Shown: piece after piece, positions 43,768 through 54,788 of the stretch
How the letters are laid out: every line of letters begins with the position of its first letter
How positions within the stretch are numbered: position 1 is the first letter of the stretch
Assembly: GCA_002964805.2 (NCBI GenBank)
Contig: PUDQ02000014.1
Location: forward strand, 248,001 to 312,000
From: Trametes villosa
Taxonomy: Eukaryota; Basidiomycota; Agaricomycetes; Polyporales; Polyporaceae
Length of the DNA stretch: 64,000 bases
Reading direction: 5' to 3'
The notes under the pieces: model-generated
Database searches by the model: none
Told to the model about the DNA's origin: nothing
What the model saw: only the letters and a program-made list of their open reading frames with translations
Program-made: the position numbers and the translations under genes

Positions 43768-46263
43768 TTACGCCTTGGTGACGTCGAGGACGAGCGGGAC
43801 GTCCGCGAGCCAGCGAGAGATGAGGTCCTGCGGAGGAACACAGTCAGTATATCTGCTCACACGCCTTGCGTAAACACGAGCGAGAACTCACGAGCGACGC
43901 CTCGGGCTGGTCGAAGGGCACCATGTGTCTACACATCGCATGTCAGCGTCATCCCACTAACAGCAGGAGAGAACGTGGAACTTACCCGGCGGCGTGGACC
44001 TGGACGTAGGTAATGTTGCCCGCAGTGAAGCCGTCGCCACCCGCGCTGCGCACCCAGCCGGCGAGCTTGTTGTCGTCGAGCGTGGTCCAGGGCTGGAGCT
44101 TCGTCTTCGCGAACTCGTCGTGGAACTTGTTGTCGAGGGCCTCGACCCAGCGCTCGTTGCCCTACAGCCACCGTAATGTTAGGATTGCCCAGCGCCACAA
44201 AAGAAAGTGAGGGTAGATGCGTACAACGTAGTTGCACGCCATGTCCGCGTCGCCCGCGTAGATGAGCAGGCGGATGCCGCTCTCGAGCAGCTCGGGGAGG
44301 AGCTTCGCGCGGTTGCGCGCGCCGTCGCCCTGGAGCGTGAACGCCTGGTTGACCTGCATGTTGCAGCTCGCGAAGTCGACCGCGGGGTTCACGCCGAGCG
44401 CGCGCTTGATCTCCGGCCGGTTCATCCACGTCTCGATCCACTGCAGCTCCTTGTAGCACAGGTCGCCGTCCTTCGCGCGGTCGCACTCCCGGCGCACGTC
44501 GTACACGTTCTTGCCCGTCTCTGCGTCGTTCGTTCGTCAGCGACCAAAGCGGGAACGGCGAGCGGTTCGCGGGGGCGGCTTACGCATGATGGGGCCCATG
44601 AGCTGGCTGTTGCAGTAGAGCAGCGCGGGCACGCAGGTGAACTTGGAGTCGAAGTCGTAGCAGCTCTTCACGAGGCGCTGGCACGTCGGCACCTTCGTGC
44701 GCAGCGCCTCGCACTGCACGCTGTCCTCGCCGAACACGGGGAACTCGCCGTCGCACGCCGCGTCGGGGATGCTCGCCATCTGCGTGTACGGGTCCGTGAT
44801 CCCGTTCCCGATCATGATCGACGCGAGGTTGATGTGGATGAGCCCGGGCGCGCGCGCGAGCGCGGACGCGCCCTTCGCGAGCTCGAGGTTCTTGTGGTGC
44901 ACGGTGCTCGCGATGCTCGGCGCGTACATCCCGCCGTAGCTCTCCGCGGCGATGTGGAAGGGCAGCTTCGCGTACTTGGGGAAGCGCGTGAGGAAGAGCT
45001 CGAGGAACGCCCACACGTCCTCGGCCGCAACGGGGGTCGTGTTCACGGAGGTGTCGCCGTCGGCGTAGGAGTAGCCGACGTTGACGGGCTGGTCGAGGAA
45101 GATCACGTTCGCGCTCTCGGTCCAGGAGTGCGGGTGATAGGTGACGTTCTTGCCGTCCTCGGCGATGCGGCAGGGGCCGAGCTCGAAGAGCAGGCCGGTG
45201 GTGGAAGAGCAGCCAGGACCGCCGTTGAGCCAGAGTACTAGGGGCGCCTCCTCCGGGTTCGTACGGGCCTCAAAGAACCTATGTGGGTGCACGTCAGCGA
45301 GCTTGTTCCTAGCTCAATCTATGGTAGATGCGTATGTGCAGATGCTACCGCACGCGTGCTTTCAGCTAGTCTCGTCACAAAGTGTTTTAGTGTTTTAGAA
45401 GTCTCGTGCTTCGTCTACGCACGCTCCCACACTGCCCTCCGCATCACCATCTCGCTCAGACCACGCCGGCCACGGGGGTGGAAGCGGAAGTGGGATGGCA
45501 AGTGGAAGCGGAACTGCGATCTGTCGCAGTGTATGGCGCAAGTTCCGTCCCCGACGTAAATTAGCCTTGTAAATGCACGCCCTCCTTACAGTTGCCTCAT
45601 GACAGCCTTGCATGCTTTGGCAAGGCTATCATGAGAAGACTATAAGGCGTGGTCGGCGAATACCGGGGGCGTGATGCTTGCGACATAGTCCCACTTCCAA
45701 AAATTGTGGAGCCAGCGCAGTCTGAAAGACACGAAAGCCGCCGTGACACGCAGCGCAGCGGGCTTCCGCGTGTCTCAGAGTTTGCGCAGCAACACAACTA
45801 TCGTGGATATGTGCAAGACTTCCATTGCGTCCACCAAGTATCCGAGAATAGGTACAGTTCATCCACTCACCAGTAGAAGAGGTGCTTGTCCTCGGCGATG
45901 TCGAGGTAGCCCGACACTTGCTTAACCGTGGTGTCGCACAGCGAAGGCTCCGTCATCCGCAGGTGGTGCTCGTTGAATGCGGGATGCGACACGAGCTCAT
46001 CTGATAGACAACTGAGCACGTGTTCCTACACATAGTGCTTCTGATGACTTACAAGTCAAACCGTGCTGCTCGACGAACTCCTTGCCCCCGTCGACCCACT
46101 TGGTGACGCGTTCCTTGCCTTCGTGCACGATGTGGTGCGCGACATCCTTCCACCCGTCCACGATAGAGCTGAGCCCGTCGAGAACAACCTGGTCGCTGGT
46201 CGGCACCGCGAGAACCGCTGTCGCGGCGAGGAGAGACAGCGCAGAGGATGCGCAGAGCTTCAT
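43768..46263 (-). CDS. Serine carboxypeptidase, S10 family (carboxypeptidase Y-like)
   Basis: Removes C-terminal residues in vacuole or medium. Exons begin 46263-46053, 46000-45871, 45278-44584, 44520-44225 and 44161-43986, followed by two short ones; about 540 residues. A signal peptide (MKLCASSALSLLAATAVLAV) and a charged propeptide (GWKDVAHHIVHEGKERV) come first. Then follow HLFYWFFEARTNPEEAPLVL, WLNGGPGCSS, the Ser nucleophile in AAESYGGMYAP, GNGITDPYTQM, the catalytic Asp in IYAGDADMACNYV and His in VHAAGHMVPFDQPE. Multiple Cys fit the conserved disulfides. The intron 45870-45279 is 592 nt, unlike the others, and contains a hairpin-forming sequence. The start is the first ATG with a signal peptide. 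Confidence 0.93.
45596..45636. repeat. Inverted repeat in the long carboxypeptidase intron
   Basis: Arms CTCATGACAGCCTTGC and GCAAGGCTATCATGAG pair over 16 bases with one mismatch around a short loop of about eight bases. It sits inside the 592 nt intron and may be a small element or a structure shortening the splice distance. Confidence 0.65.
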
Positions 46264-47046
46264 GGTGGTTGTGCGGTGAACGATGTTGAAGCAGCTGAGC
46301 GCCGAGCGCGGGAGAGCCGAAGCGGGACCCTCGCGGTCGTGGTGCCCCAATTCGGCAAGATAAGATAAGCATGCGAGCCCTATGTCATAGATCCGTTCCT
46401 GAAGCGCCCATATGCCTGCTCCTGACCGTCATCGCGGTCGACGGCATTCTGCTCGACCGTGTACCCGATGAGCTCGCTCTACAGACCGTCCGACGGGGAC
46501 GCCGCGCGATATAACAGTAGATCAACGCTGGGCTAAGCCGGGAGCATTCCGCTCTCACGTCCTGTCGCGCAAGCCATGGCGGAAAGGACGCGTTCCCCGC
46601 CTGGTGCGCCTGATCGCGGACTATCGCATCGCAATCGCAGGCACGTCCCCCAGTTTGCTGTCCAGGACGTCACCCGCACCGCCCAGCTTCAATTATCGAC
46701 ATCACACCAGACCCGGGGCACGGTGCGCGATCGCCTCCATTGGGCACAGGCCGTCGGGAAGAACGAGGGCCGTCCCCCGCCCCAACTCCGACGGGCTACG
46801 GTCCTGTCCTGGTGGCGTGCTCTAGGGCACCCGTGCCTGCGTTCCGTTCGCATACAGGATTTCCCTGCCTTCTAGTGCGTGGGGCTATTCTTGCTCGCTG
46901 TCCGGAACTCTGGGGGCTCCCTGATCCTGTGTGCGTTCCGTCCGTCCCCACAGTATAAGTACCGGCGCCCAGCGGGTCGGTCTGCATCCTCCCCGGACCA
47001 CACGTCATCCCCCTCGCACCCCCTCGCATCCTCATCCTCTCTCACA
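46264..47046. promoter_or_regulatory. Divergent promoter region with TATA box
   Basis: 783 bp between divergent starts. TATAAG at about 46954 lies some 90 bp before the repeat-protein ATG. Nothing else was recognised. Confidence 0.4.
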
Positions 47047-48045
47047 ATGTCTGGCTACGGCAACGACAACTCGAGCGACAGCTACGGCTCCGACAACCGT
47101 CGCGACAACTCCGGAAACGACAGCTACGGCTCCGGGCGGAACGACTCCTCCAACAGCTACGGGGGCGGCAACAGCGACTCGTACGGCAGCTCCGGCCGGA
47201 ACGACTCGTCGTACGGCGGGAACGACCGGGACAACTCCGATTCGTACGGCAGCCGTGGTGGGGACAACAACAACTCCTCGCGTCGCGACAACGACAACTC
47301 GTACGGGTCGAGCAACAACGACAACTCGTATGGCTCGAGCAACAACAACAGCAACAGCAACTCGTACGGCTCGGGCAACAACGACTCGTACGGTTCGAGC
47401 AACAACGACTCCTACGGCTCGAGCAACAACAACTCGTCCGGGAACAACAACTCGTACGGCTCCAACAACAATAGTAGCAGCAACGACAACTCGTACGGCT
47501 CGAGCAACAACGACTCCTACGGCTCCTCGAACACCGCCCGCAACGACGACTCCTACGGCTCCAGCGGAAACAACAACAGCCGCAGCAGCGACAACGACAA
47601 CAGCTACGGCTCGTCCAACTCCAACTCCAACTCTAACTCGGGCGGGAACGACTACTCGAGCTCGGGCAACAGCGACAGCTACGGCTCGAGCAACAACGAC
47701 AGCTACGGCTCGAAGAACGCCAGCAGCGGCAACAACGACTACTCGTCCAACTCGAACTCGAACTCCGGCTCGAACGCGAACGCGCAGAGCGGCAACAACG
47801 ACTGGATCGACAAGGGCGTCTCGTACGCCGCGCAGAGGGCGGGCCTCAACCTCGTACGTCGCGACGTGAACGTTTACACGTCTGACTTGTGAACTGATGG
47901 TTATTCGCGTTCAGGATGAGAGCACCGCGGACAAGATCGGCGACGGCCTCCGCGAGGGCTTCGCGAAGTTCGGAGGTGGGCGCGGTCTCTACTTGTTGCG
48001 TCTACCCGAAGCGAATACTGATTCTTTTTAGGAGGACGCAACTAA
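47047..48045 (+). CDS. Asn/Ser/Gly/Tyr-rich low-complexity (prion-like) protein
   Basis: Three exons (47047-47853, 47915-47975, 48032-48045) give 293 residues. Residues 1-245 are made of degenerate SYGSSNND-type units, over twenty of them, almost free of hydrophobic residues other than Tyr. This composition is that of prion-like domains that drive condensation in RNA-binding proteins, but no RNA-binding domain is present. The C-terminal 45 residues are different and look folded or amphipathic: DWIDKGVSYAAQRAGLNL, then DESTADKIGDGLREGFAKFG. The introns fall only in this part. No signal peptide. A stress-related hydrophilic protein is a guess; function unknown. The repeat array in DNA is at 47280-47720. 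Confidence 0.8.
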
Positions 48046-48876
48046 GACGACCTTGGTGTGGATGCTTGGTGAAGGAAGGATTGGAGCGGCTGCTGGATGA
48101 GATGCAGTTCGAATGGACCTTGTATGTGTGCTTGTACGCCAATGACCAAGAACGGAACGCGATCATTGCTACATCATTTGTCATTCGTGGTGCGGGGGCA
48201 CACGCCGTACATGCGATTTGACACCAGACTGTACAGGCAGAGAACTTGGAACGCACGATACACAACGACGATGAGGTCGAGACGATCGGGCACGACACGT
48301 ACCGGCAGCATACACCCACCTGGAAGCCTAACCATGATAGCTATACTCCCGCTCTCGCACCAGGTGTCGTCCCACGAAGGCCCAGTGATGACCTGGAGCA
48401 CCTAGGGGGATCCTACTATGCGGAATTCAGAATCAAAGTGAAAGCGAGGACAGAGTGGAGACAGAGCAGGCGAGGCAGATGGCGGTTCAACTTCAAGAAC
48501 AAGAGCGCTCGGTGCCGGTGCGCCCGTTTGCCGCGCAGAGACGGTGCTGTACAGCAGGGCCTGCCTGCGCCCCTGGATCTGGCGCGATCGTTCACCAGTG
48601 CCCTCTCGCCCGCCTGGTTGCTCGTCAACGAATCCATAGCGGACCCCATCACCCTGGTTCATCCGATGACCGTGCAGTCGCTTATGCGTGGTGAGAGGAG
48701 CTAGCAACGCGGCCCCCAGCGAACTCACAGCGCTAACTCAAATTTTGCAGGTCATAGCATTGCGGGGACCATGCTCCGTCTCGTGTGTTGGTCGGCCCTA
48801 TGCCTGCATACACACGCGCATTCGAGGCACTTGCCAATGGTTTATGCTCATAGCAAAGGCAGGGAGCCCTCCCCAG

Positions 48877-48922
48877 AGAAGTTTTCTTTTTTGGCGCGTT
48901 GTAGGGCCAAGCCCTAACCCTA
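48877..48922 (+). repeat. Upstream ~45 bp element, copy 2
   Basis: GAAGTTTTC, TTGGCGCG, TGTAGGGCCAAGCCC, TAACCCTA in order, 1063 bp upstream of the paralogue 2 ATG. See copy 1 for the shared core. Confidence 0.8.
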
Positions 48923-49742
48923 TTCCGACGGTACGCAGCGCACCAGTAGCCCACGATGGGGGCGCGGTTCACGCGGCCGCTCGCGTAAATCGGGTGAAAG
49001 CCGTCAAAGTATTGAGAAAGGACGCTAGACACCCTCAATGATTAGGACGAAAGTGTCTACTGTTGACATGGGGATGGGGAGGCAACCAATCGTTGTCGGC
49101 ACGGCGGAAAGACTTGTATAACGGAGTGCGATACAAAGCGTGAGGTGGTCACTTTCGCTCAACGTTTCCGTTGAGCGAAAGTAACCGTCTTGATGAAGTG
49201 ACGCAAACATATCGAACGTACACCTCGAGCGTCGGGGATGAGAGTCGCCCAAGGCTCGACCAAAGCATTCGTCGTTCAAACGACGGAACAATGGCGCATC
49301 GCGTATGCGTACCTCACCCATTGGCGGGCAAGGCCTCTTCATGGAGGGATGTGAAGCATTCTGAATGACAAGACAGGTATAAAAGTGGAGCACCCTATCG
49401 TCGTGGATGGGGTGCGTGCGAGCTACCATCCCGTCGCGTTCACTCTCTTCGCAGCCGCAGCGTGCTATCGCTATTGTGAACGGACCGCGCTCTACACACC
49501 TCCTCGCGGAGAAGCGCCGCGCGGCGATTCGTACACGTCCTCGGGGAGGGCCTCGTAGCGCAGATGCCCTGGAGGGATTCTCACCGCGGTGGCCCGGCCA
49601 GAGTATCCCCGTCGCCCAACCGGCATGGAGGTCTTCGCGCGAGGTCCTCCGCCTTGTGGTCAGCGCAAAGGAGCATTCGCTGCAGCGCGCGAGATGCTCT
49701 GTCGAGTTACTGCAGCGAGTCACACATTTACTGTACTGCGCC

Positions 49743-49865
49743 ATTGTCTGACAAACAGACAAAGGGATACACGTGGGCCAAGCGGTTCGTGGCAGACGAA
49801 CCGGTCCAGTCCCGCCGAGTGCGGCGATGTTCAACATGGAGCGTCAATCCTTAGCCGAGCGTTGT
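49743..49865 (+). promoter_or_regulatory. Conserved leader block of C2H2 paralogue 2
   Basis: ATTGTCTGACAAA at 49743, GAACCGGTCC at 49798-49807 and TGTTCAACA follow in the conserved order, starting 242 bp before the ATG. A likely leader intron here would need a GC donor (GCGAGTC) where the other copies have GTGAGTC. Confidence 0.6.
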
Positions 49866-49984
49866 GGCTGGAGCCCGTCCGAGGAGCGCGTCTCTCCCTC
49901 ACACTCTCTCCCATTACGCTACCCCCTGCGCTCCACATCCTCTACCCTTTCCCCATACTCTCATACTCCATTCACCCTCACAGC

Positions 49985-51582
49985 ATGCCTTACTACGAGC
50001 AGACCTCCGGCGCGTTCTCCTCGAAGGACGTCCTCAACCCGACACAGGATGTCGATTCGGACGGCCGGGCGACCTTCGAACAGGGATCCAGCCATGGTAC
50101 CGTCTCCCACCAGTCAGGAGACGAGAACACGCCCGAGCAATCGGTAAGCCCCTCGATCCATATCCCTATGCGCGGGGTACCGATACACTGTCCGTCGACC
50201 CAGGGCTACTTCTACCACGGCGACTTCGTGCGGAGTAACCAATTCCGAATCGACACGGCGAGCAATGAGGAGCTGGAGCGTCAATGCGCTCTATTCTACA
50301 GCGAAGACACCCTCACGACGGCTCTGAGCGTTGGCCTATACGAGGCATGGGATAACGCGTTGGAGGAAGGCGGTCCTGTGGTACCTCCGCCATTCGAAGA
50401 CTTCACTACAGGCGCCTTTGGCTCGCAAACTGAAGCAGCAGATCCTCTCACTGAACACGCTCGAGGGGAAGGCCTAGAGGTATGTATACCAGTATTGTTT
50501 GCTATCTATCCGCTAACCAGGAAGCGACTTTCGCGTAGGCGTCCGATCTGTTCAATTGGCCCTTCAGTTACGATGAACCGTGGGCCCGCGACGCTTCCAG
50601 GTTCTCTCAATTCCGAGCTCCCCAGGTCTCTGCGCCTCCTATGGCATATGGTGCATTCCCATCTATCCCTAATATTCCGCCCGCTTCGCCTCCCACTGTC
50701 GCCCCATATTCTCGCGCGACACCGCCATTCTTTTTGCAGGATCCCTTTTCCACAACCACCACAGCGACAACGGACGACACTGCGGCGGCTCCCCCCTATC
50801 CCGAGTCAATTCCCGCCACGCAGGTTCCCGATGTGGCAACCATCACCCCTTCTCTCCTACACGATACCGAAGCCAATGTCCACCCAATCGCGGAGCACGC
50901 GGGCGAAGACCAAGCAACCCCCAAGGCCACCACGAAGCGCGTCCCTAAGTGCAAGGGTGGTATTCAAGCGAACCTCCCCACCGTGATCCCGGCGGCGGCG
51001 GGGCGGTCGATGCCTACGCGTCGTGCAGCGAGGAACGCGCGCGCGAGCACGTCTTCGGTGCCAAACGCCGGGGCTCCGGCGCAGCCGGCGGCAGGCCCTC
51101 CGCGCAAGCGTCGTAGGCTCGGGGAACTGGAGGACATCGAGATGCTGCCGGAGACGCGGTGTGGCCTCAACGGATGCGAGACGATCCTCACGGCGCCGGA
51201 CCTCGCGGGTGCGCACCGGCACTTCAACGCCCACTTCCCCGCTGCACGCCCGCCGACGCCTCAAGCCGATAACTCGGGGAATGCGCGTAAGGAGAAGAAG
51301 GGTAAACAAGCGTCTCGGAAGCAGAAGGCGAAGGGAAAGACGGTGCAGAAGAAGGCGGACACCGGCCCCCCGAGCAAGGAGAAGAAGACGTGCACGTACC
51401 GGACGCCCGCGGGAGTGCCGTGCACCCGGGAGTTTGGGGAGATGCAAGCCCTACAGCGGCATGTCGAAGGCGAGCACTACGGCTGGAGATACCGGTGTTG
51501 GGCGTGTGGCCTGTTGGTTCCCCGACGCGACGCGCTTCAGCGTCACTATAAGTCGAGCCCGGGGTGCCGCCCCCTTCCCTAG
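49985..51582 (+). CDS. C2H2-family zinc-finger protein, cassette paralogue 2
   Basis: Exons 49985-50143, 50204-50479 and 50539-51582 (159, 276, 1044 nt; phase-0 introns) give 492 residues. The introns are multiples of three and partly open, so unspliced reading is possible but would break the family pattern. N-terminus MPYYEQTSGAFSSKDVLN; middle helical region EELERQCALFYSED and GLYEAWDNALEEGGP; Pro-rich stretch; basic GPPRKRRRLGELEDIEM; fingers TRCGLNGCETILTAPDL, then CTYRTPAGVPC...QRHVEGEHYG and YRCWACGLLVPRRDALQRH. It is the closest relative of paralogue 1 in exon sizes and text. Head of the only intact cassette: the kinase gene is convergent 454 bp downstream. Confidence 0.87.
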
Positions 51583-52035
51583 GAGCCCCCCGGATCTGCA
51601 TGAGGTATGTTCGTATTCCGAGATGCTGGCCTGATGCTGACTGAGCTGTCTTCTAGGCTGTTGATATATTGTAATACCCCCAGTGGGCTCATCGCGCCTG
51701 CTTCATCATAGTCATTTGTAAAGTCAACTATTTTGCTAGTCTCTAAAACATCTCTCGACTTCGCTCTCCTGCGTTTGACAAGCCTGTCGTTGCCGACCTT
51801 ATAACACAGCCTGACCTACCGACGACGTGTCCGAACTCGCCCTCCTCGCACCGCGTTTCCCCATCGCGCTATTCATTGCGCGCTGCGCGACCACCGAGCC
51901 CAAGTTCTGTCGCACAGGTTGGGAACGCCCATGTTCGCCCTGTGCGGAGGTACGAACGACGAAAAAGCGAACATGCGCCCCGGTGCATTCCCAATCTTAC
52001 TGTACATCGAACACGATCATGCTATATACAGAACG
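51583..52035. other. Convergent spacer with probable 3'-UTR intron
   Basis: A donor GTATGTTCG shortly after the C2H2 stop and an acceptor TCTTCTAG at about 51656 suggest an intron in the 3' untranslated region. A similar donor/acceptor arrangement follows paralogue 3, and text around ATAGTCATTTGTAA is shared, so the duplication includes 3' sequence. Confidence 0.45.
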
Positions 52036-53504
52036 TTATGCGTGATCTGCACAAGTGCTGCCCGCCAGCCACGGGTGCAGCTCCAACTCCTTCGCGGACG
52101 CGCGCTCCGAAGAGTCGAGCCTGAGGCACGCACGTATGAAGCTCGCCGCGCCCGCGACCTCGGACTCTGGCATCGTCTTGTACACCGCGAGCGCTGCCTC
52201 GATGGATTGGCCCGGGATGAGCTCGATGCGGAGCAGGCTGCCTGTAACCGCCTGCAATCAATACTGGGAGCCTGCTGGGGGACGAACGACGCACCCTGTT
52301 CGTCGAAGTACTTCTCGCGGAGCTGGGCGCGGGCGAGCACATCGGGGCTGAAGCGCTCGTTCGTGAGCTCCAGGATCTTTGCGAGGTGGTCGTCCTCGAG
52401 CGACCAGTCCTCGCCCTCTTCGGGCGCGAAGAGCCAGCGGCCCGTAAGTAGCTCGTACGTCTGCGGCATATCAGTAAGAGATCGCACGAGAGATGGCGGC
52501 AGCACGTACTAGACACCCCAGCGCCCATATGTCGATCTTGGGTCCGAAGTCGGCATGCAGGAGCAGCTCAGGGGCGCGAAGGGAGTAGGCGGAGAAATCG
52601 TCTGCGGTCGGCTGCTCGCCCGCACGTTGCGCTAGAACGCACGATTCAGCCTAATTCGCTCTGCGAAAGAACGCGAAGACTTACCTTGACCGAGGTCGAC
52701 GATGGTAAATTGCATGACCTCCGCATCGAAGGGCGAGGCGTCCCAGGTGTACCCGTGGCGGAGGGGCTGGGAGCGGAAGACGGGGTGCTTCTCACCCGCG
52801 ACCTCGACCTCACCGTCTTGAATGGGCGGGTTCGAGCGCAAGTCATCTTCTACGTCTTTGTCGCTGCCAACCGTGTTGAACAGTATGTTGTCGAGCTTGA
52901 GGTCTGCAATGCTCAGCCCCGTTAGCGTCGGCACCGCTTTGCATGCAGGGCGCGCGGCGAACCTGTGTGGATGATGTTGAGTTCGTGAAGCTGCTTCAAG
53001 CCTTCGAGCGTCTGCGCGAGTATGTTCTTGACGATGTGCACCGGCAAGGACTTTGTGGGCGAGCTTCGGCGGAAACTCGAAACGTCCGAGCTGAGCAGTT
53101 GGGTGATGAAACACAGGTGCGTCCCGCCTGGCCCTTTCTCTTCGAAGTGATCTTCAAGGGCGGGAAGAGAGGTGATATCGTCGCACGCGGCTATCTGCTG
53201 CAGGAACTCGAGCTCCCGCGAGCGGCCGATCTGGTGCTCGCTAGTCCCATCGAGCGTGAGGATTTTCGCAGCGTGGTACTTGCTCGTGACGGCCTCGCTA
53301 TACCTGGCGGATGTTCATCAGCTGAAATAGAGCGTAAGATATGGCTTGGACGTACTCTGCCTGCTTGTCGGAAACGAGCCAAGTGGAGGAATAGACTCCA
53401 GAGCCGAGTTTCCTATGCAGCTCATACCGGCCGCCGTTCAGCGTTTGGCCGGGGCGCGTCGGTAGCTGGTCAAAGGCTGGGGCCGCTGTGTCGCTGGAAG
53501 GCAT
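52036..53504 (-). CDS. SRPK-like serine/threonine protein kinase
   Basis: Six or more exons on the minus strand. The start MPSSDTAAPAFDQLPTRPGQ is followed by the glycine loop in RYELHRKLGSGVYSSTWL. Exon 2 supplies YHAAKILTLDG (the lysine), RELEFLQQIAACDD and a hinge region THLCFITQLLSSDV. The catalytic loop reads HTDLKLDNILF, with the Asp and Asn of the HxDLKxDN pattern; the magnesium site is DLG (FTIVDLGQ), as in SR-protein kinases rather than DFG. Later come SLRAPELLLHADFGPKIDIW, LGCLTYELLTGRWLF and the tail ERASAKELELHPWL. The spacer domain is short. In mushrooms such kinases form large expanded families. It ends TAA at 52036. A start 25 codons upstream is possible but lacks an ATG. Confidence 0.88.
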
Positions 53505-54403
53505 GAGTGCAGGTGCTCTGTGCAGTAGACGAAGCCTCTGGAGCCCAGTCCCGCGGTTGGGCAGCCGGAGCAAACCCAAGGTTACTAGACGCTGGGAGGG
53601 TGCAATACGGTTCAGTGCGATGGCCGATCACCTCGGACCAAGGGCCGGGTCGATGTATCGACGGTGTCCGTAGGAATTAGGAGAGCAGGGGCTACCGTAC
53701 GGCTTGAGGATGAGTGGCAAGAGCGTGGTACGAATCCCGAGCTACCATGTGGTACAAGTCAGAGTTGCAGTGGTGGCGCTCAATTTACTCGTTCATTCTT
53801 CGCGCGTCTCCCGAGCGCCTGACTGCCGCCACTGTAACTTGGAGGGCTGCTAGGATTGACACCAGAAGAAAGGCTGCTACTTTCTGATATACCGTTCTGA
53901 TCCAGTTATATATCTGTACACGCTATGGGAAGTCCTGCAGCCCCTCGGGGCGCGCGCTCAGGGGCTACATGAATACAGGCGCGCAGTCCGAACGTGAATT
54001 TGGGAGCTGAAGTGCTCATCCATCCAACCAGGAAACCCCTGCTCTTGATCTGATGACAGCGAAGGTACGAATATGTTTTGTTGTCAGCACTCTTGATGAA
54101 ACCATGGTGGCATGACCTGGTAGAACAGGATCCTACAGCGAACGCATGGGCCTCTCGAGGAGAGCCTGATGTTCCATGACTCCGTCTCTCTCAGATTGAG
54201 TTTGCAGGATGTAAGCTTCAGTATCCGACGACGACAGATTGTGGAGTGTAGCCGTATGGCGTCTGGGCTAGGGCTCCCGTATATAGAGACAACCTATGGG
54301 CGACCAGGGCAGACAGCGCTCCGCCCTCGGAATCACCCTTCTGCATGTAAGTGCAAGTATTTGGCATCTCTGATCGCATTTTAACGCGTACTTTCTCCTT
54401 AGT
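53505..54403. promoter_or_regulatory. Divergent promoter region of kinase and small protein A
   Basis: About 0.9 kb between divergent starts. A TATA-like GTATATAGAG at about 54279 lies upstream of the small protein. No gene recognised. Confidence 0.4.
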
Positions 54404-54788
54404 ATGTCCACCGACACCACTCCGAACCCGCCGCCGGCCGGCCTGAGCATCATCTGGACCGCCCCGGCTGATGCTGAGGTCCAGACGACGACGCCAGAGC
54501 AGTGCGACGACCAGGACCCGCGCGAGTGGCACGAGAACAAGGTCAAGGAGTTCCAGCAGGCGGAGCCGGAGCTCGCGGGCGCGACCAAGGCCCGGATCAG
54601 GTCAGTCGCGCTCCTTGTGTGACTGTCGGACGCGCCGTTGGCGGCTGACGCGGCGTCTCAGGAAGGTCGCGCATTCTGGGGGGACCGACCCGAACGAGCC
54701 TGAGCACATCACCGTCAGCTACAAGCAGGGCAACAAGGATATCAACTCGCCTAGCAAGGGGGCCTGGCACGTCTACACCGGGCGTTAA
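54404..54788 (+). CDS. Small two-exon cassette protein A, unknown function
   Basis: Exons 54404-54600 and 54662-54788 give 107 residues. The start is MSTDTTPNPPPAGLSIIWTA; then follow EQCDDQDPREWHENKVKEF, QQAEPELAGATKARIR, and an exon 2 ending HITVSYKQGNKDINSPSKG, AWHVYTGR. No signal peptide, Cys pairs or membrane segment. I do not recognise the family. A paralogue lies at 60186-60538 with the same intron position and an exon 2 of identical length (127 nt). Exon 2 is nearly identical at DNA level between them, including third codon positions, while the intron differs. Coding status is strongly supported by that comparison. Confidence 0.82.

Larger units (their letters stand above)
48046..49984. 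other. Duplicated upstream region of C2H2 paralogue 2
   Basis: Carries the ~45 bp element (48877-48922), a TATA-like GGTATAAAAG at about 49376 and the leader block (49743-49865). From about 48.68 kb it resembles 55.92-57.18 kb. A 114-codon frame opening just after the TATA (49407-49751) may be part of the leader. Its end, LVVSAKEHSLQRAR, resembles the same position before paralogue 1. Confidence 0.55.

Noticed and set aside
44207..45241. 344-codon plus-strand frame antisense to the carboxypeptidase
   Set aside because: Shadow of the coding strand; the S10 motifs are all on the minus strand.
46931..47869. 312-codon Thr/Arg/Ala frame in the SYG repeat region
   Set aside because: Frame-shifted reading of the same repeats; the Asn/Ser/Gly/Tyr frame has the proper start, introns and a non-repetitive tail.
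48903..48922. Telomere-like CCCTAACCCTA as evidence for a chromosome end
   Set aside because: Only one and a half units, internal, and conserved as part of a longer element at three places; housekeeping genes lie between the copies.
49589..50986. 465-codon frame running through the C2H2 paralogue 2 leader and exons
   Set aside because: It reads through two introns whose boundaries are shared by all four paralogues and then leaves the family frame.
52036..53504. Reading the kinase as a pseudogene because of DLG instead of DFG
   Set aside because: DLG is normal for SR-protein kinases, and glycine loop, lysine, catalytic Asp and APE-like motif are all present in frame.
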